A DNA stretch of 64,000 nucleotides from Methanomicrobiaceae archaeon. GTDB lineage: Archaea; Halobacteriota; Methanomicrobia; Methanomicrobiales; Methanomicrobiaceae. The position numbers were made by a program, and so were the translations under genes. The notes under the pieces were generated by a model. It was given only the letters and a program-made list of their open reading frames with translations, did no database searches and had not been told where the DNA came from. Below are positions 63,620 through 64,000 of this stretch, in pieces; the stretch's first letter is position 1; every line of letters starts with the position of its first letter. The DNA is taken from the NCBI GenBank assembly GCA_016937345.1, contig JAFGWE010000032.1, forward strand, positions 62,001 to 126,000. The letters run 5' to 3'.

Positions 63620-64000
63620 TTAATCTCCCAAATTACCTGAAAACTGTCCGATAAAGCTCTTTGTCCTTTCACTACCCGGATTTTTGATTATATCTTCCGG
63701 AGTTCCGGCCTCAAGAATCTTTCCGCCCTCCATGAAAATAATCTCTGTTGCAACTGACCTTGCAAATCCCATCTCGTGGGTTACAACAAGCATTGTCATT
63801 CCTTCAAGGGCAAGCTTCTTCATGACCTCCAAAACCTCTCTTGTAAGCTCCGGGTCAAGGGCTGATGTTGGTTCGTCAAAAAGAATTACGTCCGGCTCCA
63901 TTGCAAGTGCACGTGCAATTGATACACGCTGTGCCTGTCCTCCGGAAAGCTCAGCAGGGTAATGATCTGCCCATTCCTCCATTCCGACCTGTCTCAGTTC
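63620..64000 (-). CDS. Polar amino-acid ABC transporter ATPase, 5' part outside window
   Basis: The C-terminal part of a GlnQ-type ATPase. The frame continues past the window end (ELRQVG precedes the first internal Met), so the ATG at 63982 is not the start. The signature [16 protein letters not shown], Walker [15 protein letters not shown] and the H-loop [10 protein letters not shown] are present; Walker A lies outside the window. It is followed by the permease at six bases. Confidence 0.95.
   Translation of the reverse strand, partial: ELRQVGMEEWADHYPAELSGGQAQRVSIARALAMEPDVILFDEPTSALDPELTREVLEVMKKLALEGMTMLVVTHEMGFARSVATEIIFMEGGKILEAGTPEDIIKNPGSERTKSFIGQFSGNLGD

Overview
The window reads as a stretch of chromosome from a methanogenic archaeon of the order Methanomicrobiales (Methanoplanus, Methanolacinia or Methanomicrobium-like; genus not certain). 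The evidence is the gene set: archaeal translation and RNP genes (cbf5, nop5-flpA, dph2, an S24e-like protein), coenzyme F420 and methanofuran genes (cofH, mfnA), archaeal signal peptidase, DUF3821-type S-layer protein with a PGF-CTERM tail, TATA-type promoters, and GGAG/GGTGAT Shine-Dalgarno sequences. There is no rRNA, CRISPR array, transposase or integrase. Four tRNA genes are present: Gln-UUG, Ser-GGA, Gln-CUG and Arg-UCG. The first gene (TPR) and the last (ABC ATPase) are cut by the window ends.

Layout. 0-13 kb: TPR proteins, a membrane-anchored unknown, a soluble chemoreceptor-like protein, recQ, a cofH-signal peptidase pair, a cupin plus small CxxC protein, and a large PAS sensor without a kinase domain. 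13-19 kb: an endonuclease III-like glycosylase, tandem lipoprotein alpha/beta hydrolases, an mrr-type restriction gene, and a two-gene PAS / P-loop-less RecA-fold signalling pair. 19-29 kb: housekeeping genes, with a HEAT-repeat membrane protein, then a compact minus-strand run (mfnA, hpt, dph2, RNA methylase, MFS exporter), ppsA and serA. 29-39 kb: accessory region with a DHA2 exporter, an orphan RelE-like gene, a TetR/aldo-keto reductase unit with a palindromic operator, arginine deiminase and carbamate kinase, an S24e-like gene, an iron-sulfur membrane protein and a candidate structured RNA. 39-48 kb: a PBP4-like peptidase, cbf5 with a very long repetitive tail, hemD, transporters and the C/D-box RNP operon nop5-flpA. 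49-57 kb: cell-surface block of S-layer protein with a structured mRNA leader, a repeat protein with a cytoplasmic RG-rich tail, and a 1000-residue VWA protein. 57-64 kb: ACT regulator with two phenylacetate-CoA ligases, and a polar amino-acid ABC transporter split by a PGF-CTERM beta-propeller gene.

The most interesting signals are: (1) Cbf5 carries about 380 extra residues built from eight 24-25 residue charged repeats, longer than the enzyme itself, while Nop5 in the same window looks shortened in its coiled coil; (2) the intergenic stretch 38608-38730 folds on paper into a three-way junction followed by a T-rich tract, like a riboswitch or small RNA; (3) the S-layer transcript appears to begin with two stable hairpins; (4) two different PAS signalling proteins end in helical domains that resemble histidine-kinase dimerisation domains but lack the histidine and the ATPase. 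All functional statements rest on reading the sequence and on recalled family knowledge; no search or folding program was run.
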